From Streptomyces sp. ADI95-17 (lineage in GTDB: Bacteria; Actinomycetota; Actinomycetes; Streptomycetales; Streptomycetaceae): a stretch of 64,000 bases of DNA. The stretch lies in contig NZ_ML123045.1 of NCBI RefSeq assembly GCF_003846175.1, positions 65,012-129,011 of the forward strand, given 5' to 3'. This document shows positions 30,539 to 38,908 of the stretch, one piece after another. Every line of letters starts with the position of its first letter. Position 1 is the stretch's first letter. A program made the position numbers and the translations under genes. Below the pieces are notes generated by a model. That model searched no databases and was not told the origin of the DNA. It was given only the letters and a program-made list of their open reading frames with translations.

Positions 30539-30952
30539 ATGAGCCTCATGGCTGCTGAAAAGGACGCGCCCGCGCCCGGCGGGCGGGCCCAGCTCAGAAA
30601 CCTCGTACGCGAGCGGAAAGCTGCACTCGGGCTCAGCTTCGACAAGTTGGCCCAGCGCTGCATTGATCCCGAGACCGGTGAGCAGACGATCAAGGCGAGC
30701 TGGCTTCACCGGCTGGCCACCGATCTCCCTGTCCAAGCCCCGGATCTTCCGCAGCTGCGCGCACTCGCCGTCGGCCTTCAGGTCCCCCTCTACCGAGTGC
30801 AGGACGCGGCCGGCGCCGAGTTCTTTGGTATCGACACGGAGTGGTCGGCGTCCGGGGATGCGCGCGCCTTCCTTGAAGGTGCGGACAGGCTTACGGCTGA
30901 GCAGCGCGAGCAGATTCGGCGACTGATGGACACGATGGCGCCGCCGGAGTAG
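30539..30952 (+). CDS. Putative lysogeny repressor (Xre-type)
   Basis: A 137-residue protein starting at ATG 30539 behind GGAG. Residues about 18-80 (RAQLRNLVRERKAALGLSFDK, AQRCIDPETGEQTIKASWLHRL, APDLPQLRALAVGLQVPL) match the Xre-like domain used in Streptomyces regulators, with an inserted loop. The C-terminal part ends in a helical LTAEQREQIRRLMDTM segment seen in dimerising repressors. Rightward and alone behind the operator cluster, it is the best candidate for the maintenance repressor. Confidence 0.72.
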   Translation: MSLMAAEKDAPAPGGRAQLRNLVRERKAALGLSFDKLAQRCIDPETGEQTIKASWLHRLATDLPVQAPDLPQLRALAVGLQVPLYRVQDAAGAEFFGIDTEWSASGDARAFLEGADRLTAEQREQIRRLMDTMAPPE

Positions 30953-31136
30953 CGCCCCGGCATATTCCGTTGGCCATCGCCTGTACGGTGTGTAGTTTCC
31001 GTGTGCGCACCGTAGTCAAGATCCTTGCGGAGTGGCAGCATGGGCTCTTCCGCCTGGGGGCGCAGAGTTCGATAGCCTGCCCATGCCCTTCGATTCGAAC
31101 ATACGAGCGAAGAGCGGGCCACGCACTGGGGGTCAG

Positions 31137-31379
31137 ATGGCTGACACGCAAGGATCGGCGAGCGCACGATTTGAGATCGTCCCGGACGCGGACATGCCCA
31201 CCGGGCGCGATGTCTTGCCCGTGGAAAGACGCGGCGAGATCACCTGGTTCGTACGAGAGGGGCACATGAGCCTGTCACTCTGCGCCGAAATCAACCGGGC
31301 CCTCACCCAGGTCACCCGCACTGGCCGGTGGAAGCAGGATTGGGACGGCCCCGACGGACCGCCCCAGCCCTCCCGCTAG
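31137..31379 (+). CDS. Small protein downstream of repressor
   Basis: An 80-residue protein starting at ATG 31137 behind GGGGG. An alternative start at 31083 lies just after a TAGCCT box and would be leaderless. The sequence contains RRGEITWFVREGHMS and NRALTQVTRTGRWKQDWDG. Small proteins of this type accompany Xre-type regulators in Streptomyces. It ends 4 bases inside the integrase gene end, tail to tail. Function unknown. Confidence 0.5.
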   Translation: MADTQGSASARFEIVPDADMPTGRDVLPVERRGEITWFVREGHMSLSLCAEINRALTQVTRTGRWKQDWDGPDGPPQPSR

Positions 31380-32632
31380 GCGGACTGCACGGACCGGAGA
31401 CCAGCCCGCGGGGCCGGTACGCCCATCGCGGCCTCGACGGCGGCCGTAATGTCGTCGTCGAGGGCACGCACCAAATGCCCGTACCGGTCCACAGTCGTCT
31501 GAATGCTTTCGTGGCCGAGCCGGAGCTGAATCGCGGGCAGCGGGACGTTCGCCCCGATCAGCCAGGCAACGTGAGTGTGCCGCAGGTCATGAATCCGCGG
31601 GCTCTTCGGCAGGCCCTTCGTGACTGCCGCCTCCACGGCTGGCTTCCACTTCCGGTTGTAGAAGTTCGCATGCCTCCACTCGCCGCCCATCTTCGCGTGG
31701 AACACGAAGTCCTCGGGACGGCGGCCGGCCACCAGCCGACGCGCCATGTCGACCTGGACGGGGGAGAGAGCGATCAGGCGCCGCGCCTTCTTCGTCTTCG
31801 GCGGCCCGAGGTAGAACGCGCCGCCGCTGCTCCCCTTCTCGGCCTTCTTCCATGCCCGCTGGATCGATGCTGTGGGGCGGTCGGAGGCGAGGTTGATGTC
31901 TCGGACCTGGAGGGCGGTGGCCTCGCCCCAGCGCATTCCGGTGCCGACAAGCCAGTCAGCGAGGGCTCGCGCGTCCGGGTCGGTGATCTCGGCAGCGATC
32001 CGCTGGTACTCGTCCCGCTCCAGGAACGTCATTTCCTCCTCGGTGTGATCGTCGACACGGGGGAGCCGTGTCCGCTTGCAGCAGTTCGTGGTGCGGATCT
32101 GCGGCGTCGCGTCGATCGCGGCCTGCACGATGCAGAACAGGAGCCCGTGCCGGTTCGCGATGCTCTTCGGGTCGGCCGGCCGCCGCAGCCACGCGTCGGG
32201 CTTCTCCGGGTCCGGCTCGCCCTTCTCTTCTGCGCGTACCCAGTCGCTGATGTCGTCCTGGACCAGGTTGCCGATGGTGGCCAGGTGCTCGCGCCCGGCT
32301 GCGTCGGTGTGCCGGAGTAGGGAAAGGTGGATGCGCAGGTCTCGGCGGTAGTCCTCGCGGGTCCGCTCCTCGATGCCGGTGAGGCGGTTGATGTAGCGGG
32401 CGGCCCACGTCTCGAACGGCATGTCGCCGGGGATGGCGGGCTCTGCGACGAACCCCTCCCCGCGAACCCAGCCATGGGGCCATTGCCCGCCGTGGGCTTC
32501 CACGAGGTCCTTGAACTGCTTGGCGCCGTCGGGGTCGCCGAACTTCTCGGACTGCCACTCGCCGTCTTGGCGCCACTTCACCTGATAGGTGGTGGTGCCG
32601 TCCTTCTTGGGCCGTTCCACGATGCTCGCCAT
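31376..32632 (-). CDS. int: Tyrosine site-specific integrase
   Basis: A 418-residue phage integrase. The N-terminal arm-binding region (VKWRQDGEWQSEKFGDPDGA) and a core-binding SAM-like domain are followed by the catalytic domain from about residue 200. Catalytic residues are the Arg in LVGTGMRWGEATAL, the HxxR box HDLRHTHVAWL (about 347), the later His in LGHESIQTT and the nucleophile Tyr in TVDRYGHLV (about 382). It lies beside the tRNA-His 3' end, as expected for an enzyme using that tRNA as attB. Confidence 0.93.
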   Translation of the reverse strand: MASIVERPKKDGTTTYQVKWRQDGEWQSEKFGDPDGAKQFKDLVEAHGGQWPHGWVRGEGFVAEPAIPGDMPFETWAARYINRLTGIEERTREDYRRDLRIHLSLLRHTDAAGREHLATIGNLVQDDISDWVRAEEKGEPDPEKPDAWLRRPADPKSIANRHGLLFCIVQAAIDATPQIRTTNCCKRTRLPRVDDHTEEEMTFLERDEYQRIAAEITDPDARALADWLVGTGMRWGEATALQVRDINLASDRPTASIQRAWKKAEKGSSGGAFYLGPPKTKKARRLIALSPVQVDMARRLVAGRRPEDFVFHAKMGGEWRHANFYNRKWKPAVEAAVTKGLPKSPRIHDLRHTHVAWLIGANVPLPAIQLRLGHESIQTTVDRYGHLVRALDDDITAAVEAAMGVPAPRAGLRSVQSA

Positions 32633-32700
32633 GAGGGGACGATACGGCTCGGGTCGGACACCTGTGTTCCCGTGATGTTCCCAAGTCTCTGGGCATGAAG

Positions 32701-32732
32701 AAGCCCTGACCTGTTTTCACAGGTCAGGGCTT
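32701..32732. terminator. Strong hairpin after tRNA-His
   Basis: AAGCCCTGACCTG (32701-32713) and CAGGTCAGGGCTT (32720-32732) form a perfect 13-bp stem with a six-base loop. The A/T ends on both sides let it work in either direction. It lies directly after the tRNA 3' end in transcription order and close to the inferred attachment site. Confidence 0.75.
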
Positions 32733-32742
32733 GATCATTCAG

Positions 32743-32816
32743 GGTGAGTAACGGGACTCGAACCCGCGACATCCTGGACCACAACCAGGTGCTCTACCAT
32801 CTGAGCTATACCCACC
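32743..32816 (-). tRNA. tRNA-His (anticodon GTG)
   Basis: The minus strand reads a complete cloverleaf: acceptor GTGGGTA/TACTCAC with the extra G at position -1 facing C73, D-arm GCTCAGATGGTAGAGC, anticodon arm CCTGG-TTGTGGT-CCAGG, and T-arm CGCGGGTTCGAGTCCCG. The CCA end is not encoded. The extra 5' G is diagnostic of tRNA-His. Because the gene appears intact next to the integrase, the prophage must restore its 3' end; the duplicate should lie beyond the left edge. Confidence 0.95.
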
Positions 32817-32941
32817 ATGCCCGGTCTTTTTCTGACCGGCCGAGAAAAAGTGTACAGGGTCCGAGAGGGTGCTCGCGCCCCAGTTGTTCAGCCGCCGGTC
32901 CCGACCCCCGAAAGGGCTATGACCAGCGGCTTCACAGGGTC

Positions 32942-33544
32942 CTACGGTGCGGGCGGTGCGACGCGGGCCGCGATGGCCTTCGCGCGCTCCGAGTCCGGGC
33001 CGGGCTGCGGCACGAAGACCGCCTCACGGTAGTAACGCAGCTCCGTGATGGAGTCACGGATGTCCGCGAGCGCCCGGTGGTTGCCGTTCTTGGCCGGGCT
33101 GTTGAAGTACGCCCTCGGGTACCAGCGGCGCGCCAGCTCCTTGATCGAGGAGACATCGACGATCCGGTAGTGCAGGTAGCTCTCCAGGGCCGCCATGTCC
33201 CGCGCCAGGAATCCGCGGTCGGTGGAGACCGAGTTCCCGCAGAGCGGGGCCTTGCCGGGCTCCTTCACATGCTCGCGGACGTAGTTCAGCACCTGGGCCT
33301 CGGCGTCGGCCAGGGTGGTGCCCCCGGCCAGCTCGTCGAGGAGGCCCGAGGCGGTGTGCATCTGCCGCACCACCTCGGGCATGGTCTCCAGGGCCGCGTC
33401 CGGCGGGCGGATCACGATGTCCACCCCTTCACCGAGCACGTTCAGCTCCGAGTCGGTGACCAGTGCGGCCACCTCGATGAGTGCGTCTTCCGTCAACGAG
33501 AGCCCGGTCATCTCGCAGTCGATCCACACCATGCGGTCGTTCAT
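32942..33544 (-). CDS. orn: Oligoribonuclease
   Basis: A 200-residue DEDDh 3'-5' exoribonuclease that degrades nanoRNAs, including the pGpG product of c-di-GMP breakdown. Exo I is [11 protein letters not shown], Exo II is [18 protein letters not shown], and Exo III is [15 protein letters not shown]. Length equals the usual Orn. It lies 9 bp downstream of adpA, the arrangement known in Streptomyces (ornA), where loss affects growth and development. Confidence 0.95.
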   Translation of the reverse strand: MNDRMVWIDCEMTGLSLTEDALIEVAALVTDSELNVLGEGVDIVIRPPDAALETMPEVVRQMHTASGLLDELAGGTTLADAEAQVLNYVREHVKEPGKAPLCGNSVSTDRGFLARDMAALESYLHYRIVDVSSIKELARRWYPRAYFNSPAKNGNHRALADIRDSITELRYYREAVFVPQPGPDSERAKAIAARVAPPAP

Positions 33545-33553
33545 GGCCCCACC

Positions 33554-34789
33554 CTACGGGGCGCTCCGTTGACCCGGCAGGGTCGGGCGCCCGGTCGTGT
33601 ACGCGTCGGGGCCGGGTTTCCCCTGCTCCGACTGGACCGGGCCGGCCGTCGGCGACGTGATGACATGCGGGCCCGGCGGGGTCGCCGTGGCCGTGGCACG
33701 CCGGATCGACGGACTGCCCTGGGCGGGCACGACCGGCTCGATCACCGGGGCCACCGGCTCCGCGCCACCGCCCTGCGGACGGCGGGCCCGGTAGGCGGCC
33801 CGGTACGCGGCGGGGGAGGAGCCCAGCTGGCGCCGGAAGTGTCCGCGCAGCGCGACCGGCGAGCGGAAGCCACAACGGCCCGCCACCTCGTCGACCGAGT
33901 ACTCGGACGTCTCCAGCAGCCGCTGCGCCTGCAGCACCCGCTGAGTGATCAGCCACTGGAGCGGTGCGCTGCCGGTGAGCGAACGGAACCTGCGATCGAA
34001 GGTCCGCCTGCTCATGTAGGCGCGCGCGGCCAGCGTCTCCACGTCGAACTGCTCGTGCAGATGCTCCAGTGCCCAGGCCACGACCTCTGCGAGCGGGTCG
34101 GAGCCGATCTCCTCAGGTAAAGACCTGTCGAGGTAGCGCTCCTGACCGCCACTGCGCCGCGGCGGCACGACGAGCCGGCGGGCCAGTGCCCCGGCGGCCT
34201 CCGTGCCGTGGTCCGTGCGGACTATGTGCAGACAGAGATCGATGCCGGCGGCCGTGCCGGCGGAGGTGAGCACGTCGCCGTCGTCGACGAAGAGCTCACG
34301 CGGATCCACGTGGACCGACGGGTAGCGCTTGGCCAGCGTCGGTGCGTACATCCAGTGCGTGGTCGCCGGACGGCCGTCCAGCAGACCGGCGGCGGCGAGC
34401 ACGAACGCACCCGTGCACAGCCCGACGATGCGGGCGCCCTCCTCGTGGGCGCGGCGCAGCGCCTCCAGCGCCTCGGCGGGCGGCGGCGAGGTGATCGAAC
34501 GCCAGGCGGGCACCACGACGGTGCCGGCCCTGCTGATCGCCTCCAGCCCGTAGGGCGCGGTGAGTTCGAGTCCCCCGGTGGTCCGCAGCGGCCCTTCTTC
34601 CCCGCCACAGACGAGGAGTCGGTAGCGCGGAACTCCCGCGTCCTGGCGGTCGATTCCGAACACGGAGAGCGGGATCGAACTCTCGAAGATGGGGCCGCCG
34701 CTGAACAGCAGCACGGCGACGACTTCTCGTCGTCGACGGCCACTGAGCTTCCGTACAGCCTCCGTTGCGGCGGCGGAGTCCTGGCTCAT
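33554..34789 (-). CDS. adpA: AdpA, central developmental regulator
   Basis: A 411-residue AraC-family activator. Residues about 23-190 form a DJ-1/PfpI-like dimerisation domain (SGGPIFESSIPLSVFG, ARIVGLCTGAFVLAAAG). Residues about 230-330 carry the two-HTH AraC DNA-binding domain (MSRRTFDRRFRSLTG, VDEVAGRCGFRSPVALRGHFRR). Codon 224, between the two domains, is TTA (34118-34120), the hallmark bldA-dependent codon of adpA. The Pro-rich C-terminal tail is variable among species. It controls morphological differentiation and antibiotic synthesis. Confidence 0.95.
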   Translation of the reverse strand: MSQDSAAATEAVRKLSGRRRREVVAVLLFSGGPIFESSIPLSVFGIDRQDAGVPRYRLLVCGGEEGPLRTTGGLELTAPYGLEAISRAGTVVVPAWRSITSPPPAEALEALRRAHEEGARIVGLCTGAFVLAAAGLLDGRPATTHWMYAPTLAKRYPSVHVDPRELFVDDGDVLTSAGTAAGIDLCLHIVRTDHGTEAAGALARRLVVPPRRSGGQERYLDRSLPEEIGSDPLAEVVAWALEHLHEQFDVETLAARAYMSRRTFDRRFRSLTGSAPLQWLITQRVLQAQRLLETSEYSVDEVAGRCGFRSPVALRGHFRRQLGSSPAAYRAAYRARRPQGGGAEPVAPVIEPVVPAQGSPSIRRATATATPPGPHVITSPTAGPVQSEQGKPGPDAYTTGRPTLPGQRSAP

Positions 34790-35738
34790 GACGCTAAGCC
34801 CCCCTCGGTGTTCGCGTCTCCCTGGTCCTTACGGGCCTGTCGCTCCTGCACTTTTCCCCTCGGTCCTGCACGAGTTCCCCAGACTTCGATGCCCAAGATC
34901 GAATCTACTGCGTCCCGTGGTGCCGGCGTGACAAGTTCACCAACCGGCGTTATGTCGACAAGGCAACTTGGCGGGATGCATTCGATCACGAAGCGTTTCA
35001 TCCGGTGGACGCCCAGGGAAGTGCGCCTGGCGTTCATGGCCCGTCCCCGTCGGGTGGAAGCGTACCGCGCGGTCTCTTCCTGCCTGGTGACAAGGGGGTT
35101 GATCGGCCAAATCGGCAAGGTGTCGGTAGGGGTATGAAGTTGGCTGAAAATAGCTGGTTGTGCATGTGTGATTCAGTCATTGAACCGGCGCACAACCCGG
35201 GTGATCAACCGCTTCTTTGCGCCCCCTGGGCAGGTCGGACGGCTGATCGTACGGATCGGACCGGTGGCAACCGAATGCGATCGGATTCCGCCGGGCGGGC
35301 CGGTGTCCGTCGCCGGCCGGCGGCTCACCGGGAACGGGGCGGGCGGTCCGGAACGGGTGCGGTGCGACGCACGGGGTCGGGTCGCCGCCCCGGGGCCGGC
35401 GTCGGGGTGATCATCACTGCGGCGCCGCGCGGGGGGAGCGGAGATCCTCCGGTGTCCCGTACGGGTGACGGATACGGACCCGTCCGGTCACCGAGGGCGG
35501 TCGTCCGGGCCCGGCGGCGTCGGTGTACGGCACAAGCGGCATTGCCATCCGGGTCCGCCTCGGGCATGCTCCGTGAAACGTCGCGCGCGCTTTGCGCGGG
35601 TCTGGGCAGTGGAGGAGTGGCGCCGTACCCTTGGGGGTAAGGGGTTGGGAAGATGATTCCCGGACACCGCAACACCGCCCGCTGACGCACCTTCCCCAAG
35701 TCGCTCTCCTCACGAGGACTCTCTTCGCCGAGACACCG
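34790..35738. other. Long adpA/usp divergent control region
   Basis: About 950 bp without a convincing gene. The part nearest adpA (34790-35260) is clearly A+T-richer than average, consistent with the known long adpA leader that holds several promoters and AdpA sites. Near 35628 there is a small dyad TACCC-TTGG-GGGTA, 100 bp before the stress-protein gene. Open frames in the region have no coding bias. Confidence 0.6.
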
Positions 35739-36260
35739 ATGGCCGGTCACGAAATCCCCGAACCCGCCGACCGCAAGCAGGTGGCCGACCCCGTGTCGGA
35801 CCCGCAGACGGTCGAAGAAACACGTCATTCATGCGACCCCGCGTTCCGCCATGGGGTCGTCGTCGGCTTCGACGGCTCGACCTCCAGTGAGCGCGCCCTC
35901 GCCTATGCCATCGGGATGGCCCGAAGATCGGGCTCCGGCCTGATCATCGTCCATGTCGCCAATCGGCTGCCGACCACGGTCTGGGCAGGCTGCGAGCCGC
36001 CCGTCTTCGTGGATGTGCCCGACCACCGCACCGAGGTGCTCGGCCTGGAGCTCGCCTGCGCGGACTACCTCTCCGAGGTCCCCTGGGTCCTTGTCGAGCG
36101 CGGCGGGGACATCTGCCACGAGCTGGAGGAGGTCGGCCGGGAGTACTCGGCCGACGCCATCGTCGTCGGCTCCACGCACGGCATCGTCGGCCGGATCTTC
36201 GGCTCGGTGGCGGGGCGCCTCGCGCGGCGCGCACAGCGCCCGGTCGTCGTCATCCCCTGA
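35739..36260 (+). CDS. Universal stress protein family protein
   Basis: A 173-residue single-domain USP. After a 35-residue variable N-terminus, the core runs VVVGFDGSTSSERALAYAI to VVGSTHGIVGRIFGSVAGRLARRAQRPVVVIP, with the G-2x-G-9x-G(S/T)-type ATP-binding pattern near the end (GSTHGIVGRIFGSVAGRL). The start at ATG 35739 is chosen over a longer frame because coding bias begins there. Such proteins respond to starvation and oxygen or redox stress. Confidence 0.82.
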   Translation: MAGHEIPEPADRKQVADPVSDPQTVEETRHSCDPAFRHGVVVGFDGSTSSERALAYAIGMARRSGSGLIIVHVANRLPTTVWAGCEPPVFVDVPDHRTEVLGLELACADYLSEVPWVLVERGGDICHELEEVGREYSADAIVVGSTHGIVGRIFGSVAGRLARRAQRPVVVIP

Positions 36261-36527
36261 GCACCAGGCGCCCCGGAAGCCTCTTCCGTCACTCCGGTGG
36301 CCCGTTGTGGCGTCCTCGCTCAATGTGGCGTCAAATCGCCTGCAGAAACCGGCATTTGATGTCCGACAGAGGTGAATTGCGTGCTTGTGAAGGGTATATG
36401 ACAGTCACTCGGATGGCGTTCGGCATCGATCGCACCGGGGTGCACGTGCTGCCGGCCGGGGCGTGACGGCCAGGGCCGGGACAGCGGCCGGGCCGGTGCG
36501 CCGGGGCAGCCGCCGGCGGCAGCGGAG

Positions 36528-36582
36528 CGGCCCCGTACCCGCGGTGGCGGCGGGTACGGGGCCGTTCTGCGGGTACGGGGCC
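36528..36582. terminator. Convergent terminator with duplicated arm
   Basis: CGGCCCCGTACCCGC (36528-36542) pairs perfectly over 15 bp with GCGGGTACGGGGCCG (36550-36564). A second, nearly identical right arm (GCGGGTACGGGGCC) follows at 36569-36582. The element separates the rightward stress-protein gene from leftward glmS. It lies within the 374-bp gap 36261-36634, which has no gene. Confidence 0.7.
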
Positions 36583-36634
36583 CCCCGGCAGGGGCGCACG
36601 CGGGACGGTGCCCGACAGCCGCCGTGCGCGGCGG

Positions 36635-38464
36635 CTACTCGACAGTGACGGACTTCGCCAGGTTGCGCGGCTTGTCGATGTCACGGCCCATGGCCAGCGC
36701 CGTGTGGTAGGCGAAGAGCTGGAGCGGGATGCCCATCAGGATCGGGTCCAGCTCGTTCTCGTTCTTCGGCACGACGATGGTGTGGTCGGCCTTCTCCTGC
36801 ACCTGGTGGGCGACGGCGAGGATGCGGCCGCTGCGGGCCTTGATCTCCTCCAGCGCGGCGCGGTTCTTCTCCAGCAGATCGTCGTCCGGCACGATCGCGA
36901 CCGTCGGCATCGCGGGCTCGATCAGCGCCAGCGGCCCGTGCTTCAGCTCGGAGGCCGGGTAGGCCTCGGCGTGGATGTACGAGACCTCCTTGAGCTTCAG
37001 CGCGGCCTCACGGGCGACGGGGAAACCGCGCACCCGGCCGATGAACATCATCGACTTGGCGTCCGCGTACTCGGCCGCCATCTTCTTGATCTCGTCCTCG
37101 TTCGCCAGGATCTCGCTGATCTGGGCGGGCAGCCTGCGCAGCCCGTCGATGATCCGCTTGCCGTCGGCGACCGACAGGTCCCGGATCCGGCCCAGGTGCA
37201 GGGCGAGCAGCGCGAACGCGACGACGGTGTTGGTGAAGCACTTGGTGGAGACGACACAGACCTCGGGGCCGGCGTGGACGTACGTGCCGCCGTCGGCCTC
37301 CCGGGCGATCGCCGAACCCACCACGTTGACGACCCCGAGCACCCGGGCGCCCTTGCGCTTGAGCTCCTGGACGGCGGCCAGCACGTCGTACGTCTCACCG
37401 GACTGCGAGACCGCGACGTACAGGGTGTCCGGGTCGACGACCGGGTTGCGGTAGCGGAACTCGGAGGCCGGCTCGGCGTCCGCGGGGATACGGGCCAGCT
37501 CCTCGATCAGCTGCGCGCCGATCTGGCCCGCGTGGTACGAGGTGCCGCAGCCCAGGATCTTGATCCGTCGGACCCCGCGCGCCTCGCGGGCGTCCAGGTT
37601 GAGGCCGCCCAGGTGCACGGTGGCGAAGCGGTCGTCGATCCGGCCGCGCAGCACCCGGTCGACGGCGTCGGCCTGCTCGGAGATCTCCTTGTGCATGTAC
37701 GTGTCGTGGCCGCCCATGTCGTACGACTCGGCCTCCCACTCCACGGTGGTCGGCGTGGCCGTCGTGGACGAGCCCTCCGTGGTGTACGTACGGAAGTCGT
37801 CGGCCTTGAGGGTGGCCATCTCGCCGTCGTCCAGGGTGACGACCTGGCGGGTGTGGGCGACCAGCGCGGCGACGTCCGAGGCGACGAACATCTCCTTCTC
37901 GCCGATGCCGAGCACCACCGGGGAGCCGTTGCGGGCGACCACGATGCGGTCGTTGAAGTCGGCGTGCATGACCGCGATGCCGTACGTGCCCTCGACCGAG
38001 CGCAGCGCCTCGCGGACCTTCTCCTCCAGGGTGTCCGCCTGGGCGCGGGCGATCAGGTGGACCAGCACTTCGGTGTCGGTCTCGGAGAGGAAGACGACAC
38101 CGTCGGCGACGAGCTTCGCACGGAGCTCGGAGGCGTTGTCGATGATGCCGTTGTGGACGACGGCGACCTTGTTGTCCGCGTCCAGGTGCGGGTGGGCGTT
38201 CTCGTCGCTCGGGGCGCCGTGGGTGGCCCAGCGGGTGTGGGCGATACCGGTGGTGCCGGTGAAACGCTTGGGGACGCGGGCCTCCAGCTCGCGGACCCGC
38301 CCCTTCGCCTTGACCATCCGCAGGGCGGCGGGCTTGCCGGCCGACGCCTTGCCGGTGATGACGATGCCCGCGGAGTCGTAACCCCGGTACTCCAGCCGCT
38401 GCAGCCCTTCCAGCAGCAGCGGAGCCACATCACGCTTCCCGATATATCCGACGATTCCGCACAT
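36635..38464 (-). CDS. glmS: Glutamine--fructose-6-phosphate aminotransferase
   Basis: A 609-residue enzyme making glucosamine-6-phosphate for peptidoglycan. The N-terminal Ntn glutaminase begins MCGIVGYIGKRD with Cys2 as nucleophile and has the usual LEYRGYDSAGI. Two SIS isomerase domains follow (GCGTSYHAGQIGAQLIEELA, SQSGETYDVLAAVQELKRKG). The C-terminus ends DKPRNLAKSVTVE, the conserved GlmS tail. Full length. In Streptomyces this adpA-linked copy is one of two glmS-type genes. Confidence 0.96.
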   Translation of the reverse strand: MCGIVGYIGKRDVAPLLLEGLQRLEYRGYDSAGIVITGKASAGKPAALRMVKAKGRVRELEARVPKRFTGTTGIAHTRWATHGAPSDENAHPHLDADNKVAVVHNGIIDNASELRAKLVADGVVFLSETDTEVLVHLIARAQADTLEEKVREALRSVEGTYGIAVMHADFNDRIVVARNGSPVVLGIGEKEMFVASDVAALVAHTRQVVTLDDGEMATLKADDFRTYTTEGSSTTATPTTVEWEAESYDMGGHDTYMHKEISEQADAVDRVLRGRIDDRFATVHLGGLNLDAREARGVRRIKILGCGTSYHAGQIGAQLIEELARIPADAEPASEFRYRNPVVDPDTLYVAVSQSGETYDVLAAVQELKRKGARVLGVVNVVGSAIAREADGGTYVHAGPEVCVVSTKCFTNTVVAFALLALHLGRIRDLSVADGKRIIDGLRRLPAQISEILANEDEIKKMAAEYADAKSMMFIGRVRGFPVAREAALKLKEVSYIHAEAYPASELKHGPLALIEPAMPTVAIVPDDDLLEKNRAALEEIKARSGRILAVAHQVQEKADHTIVVPKNENELDPILMGIPLQLFAYHTALAMGRDIDKPRNLAKSVTVE

Positions 38465-38522
38465 GGATTCTCTGCCCCTCCATCGACGTACCTGTGGTGC
38501 CCGTTGCCCGGCCGTGGGTTCT

Positions 38523-38798
38523 TCAGCCGTAGACGATGCGGCGCAGCTGGCGGAGCGAGAGCTCCGGCGGCGCGACCGCCCGGTGCGGCAGCTCGGCCGC
38601 GATCCGTTCGAAGATCTCCGCGTTGACCAGGCCGCCGGACTGCAGTTCGCGGTGGCGGCGGCGGACGAAGTCGTCGGTCGTCTCGTCGAAGTACGCCAGC
38701 ACGTCGAGGATCACCCGGGCGGCTTCACCGCGCTGGAGCGCGGTGCTGCGCACCAGGTGATCGATGAGGTCGTCATGCGACGGGCGGCGTTCGAGCAC
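38523..38798 (-). CDS. Conserved small protein upstream of glmS
   Basis: A 91-residue helical protein (HDDLIDHLVRSTALQRGEAAR, VILDVLAYFDETTDDFVRRRH, NAEIFERIAAELPHRAV). Streptomyces genomes commonly carry it directly ahead of this glmS copy. No domain function is known to me. It is 58 bp upstream and probably co-transcribed with glmS. Confidence 0.7.
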   Translation of the reverse strand: MLERRPSHDDLIDHLVRSTALQRGEAARVILDVLAYFDETTDDFVRRRHRELQSGGLVNAEIFERIAAELPHRAVAPPELSLRQLRRIVYG

Positions 38799-38908
38799 TC
38801 GTTGATATTGCGGCGGACGGGGCGCTTACGCAACAATTCTGCCCGATATCGGGCAGGGATGCGTGTGATTGCCGTCTCGAAGAGCCTCGAACGGGTCGGG
38901 GCGCTGGC

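Larger units (their letters stand above)
1..32742. mobile_element. Integrated tailed-phage prophage, left end outside window
   Basis: The block reads as one temperate phage genome. It holds integrase and switch genes at the right end, replication and nucleotide-handling genes in the middle, and terminase, portal, scaffold and capsid genes at the left. Gene starts and stops overlap by 1-4 bases over long runs, as in phage operons. The integrase lies about 110 bp from the 3' end of a tRNA-His gene, a usual target for tyrosine integrases. The tail and lysis modules and the left attachment site are not in this window. The right boundary is inferred to fall in the tRNA 3' half or just beyond it. 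Host genes orn and adpA follow immediately. Confidence 0.93.

Noticed and set aside
30330..30542. Rightward 70-residue frame across the switch operators
   Set aside because: It would start at a TTG inside the operator cluster, covers all of the dyads and has no coding bias. The region is better read as control DNA.
34786..35118. Leftward 110-residue frame upstream of adpA
   Set aside because: It lies in the A+T-richer adpA leader, shows no third-position bias and has no clear ribosome site.
35592..35738. N-terminal extension of the universal stress protein
   Set aside because: The extension lacks coding bias and has no family similarity; the ATG at 35739 is followed by protein-like sequence.
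36608..38626. 672-residue rightward open frame opposite glmS
   Set aside because: Exact antisense shadow of a full-length, well-conserved GlmS; composition is non-protein-like.
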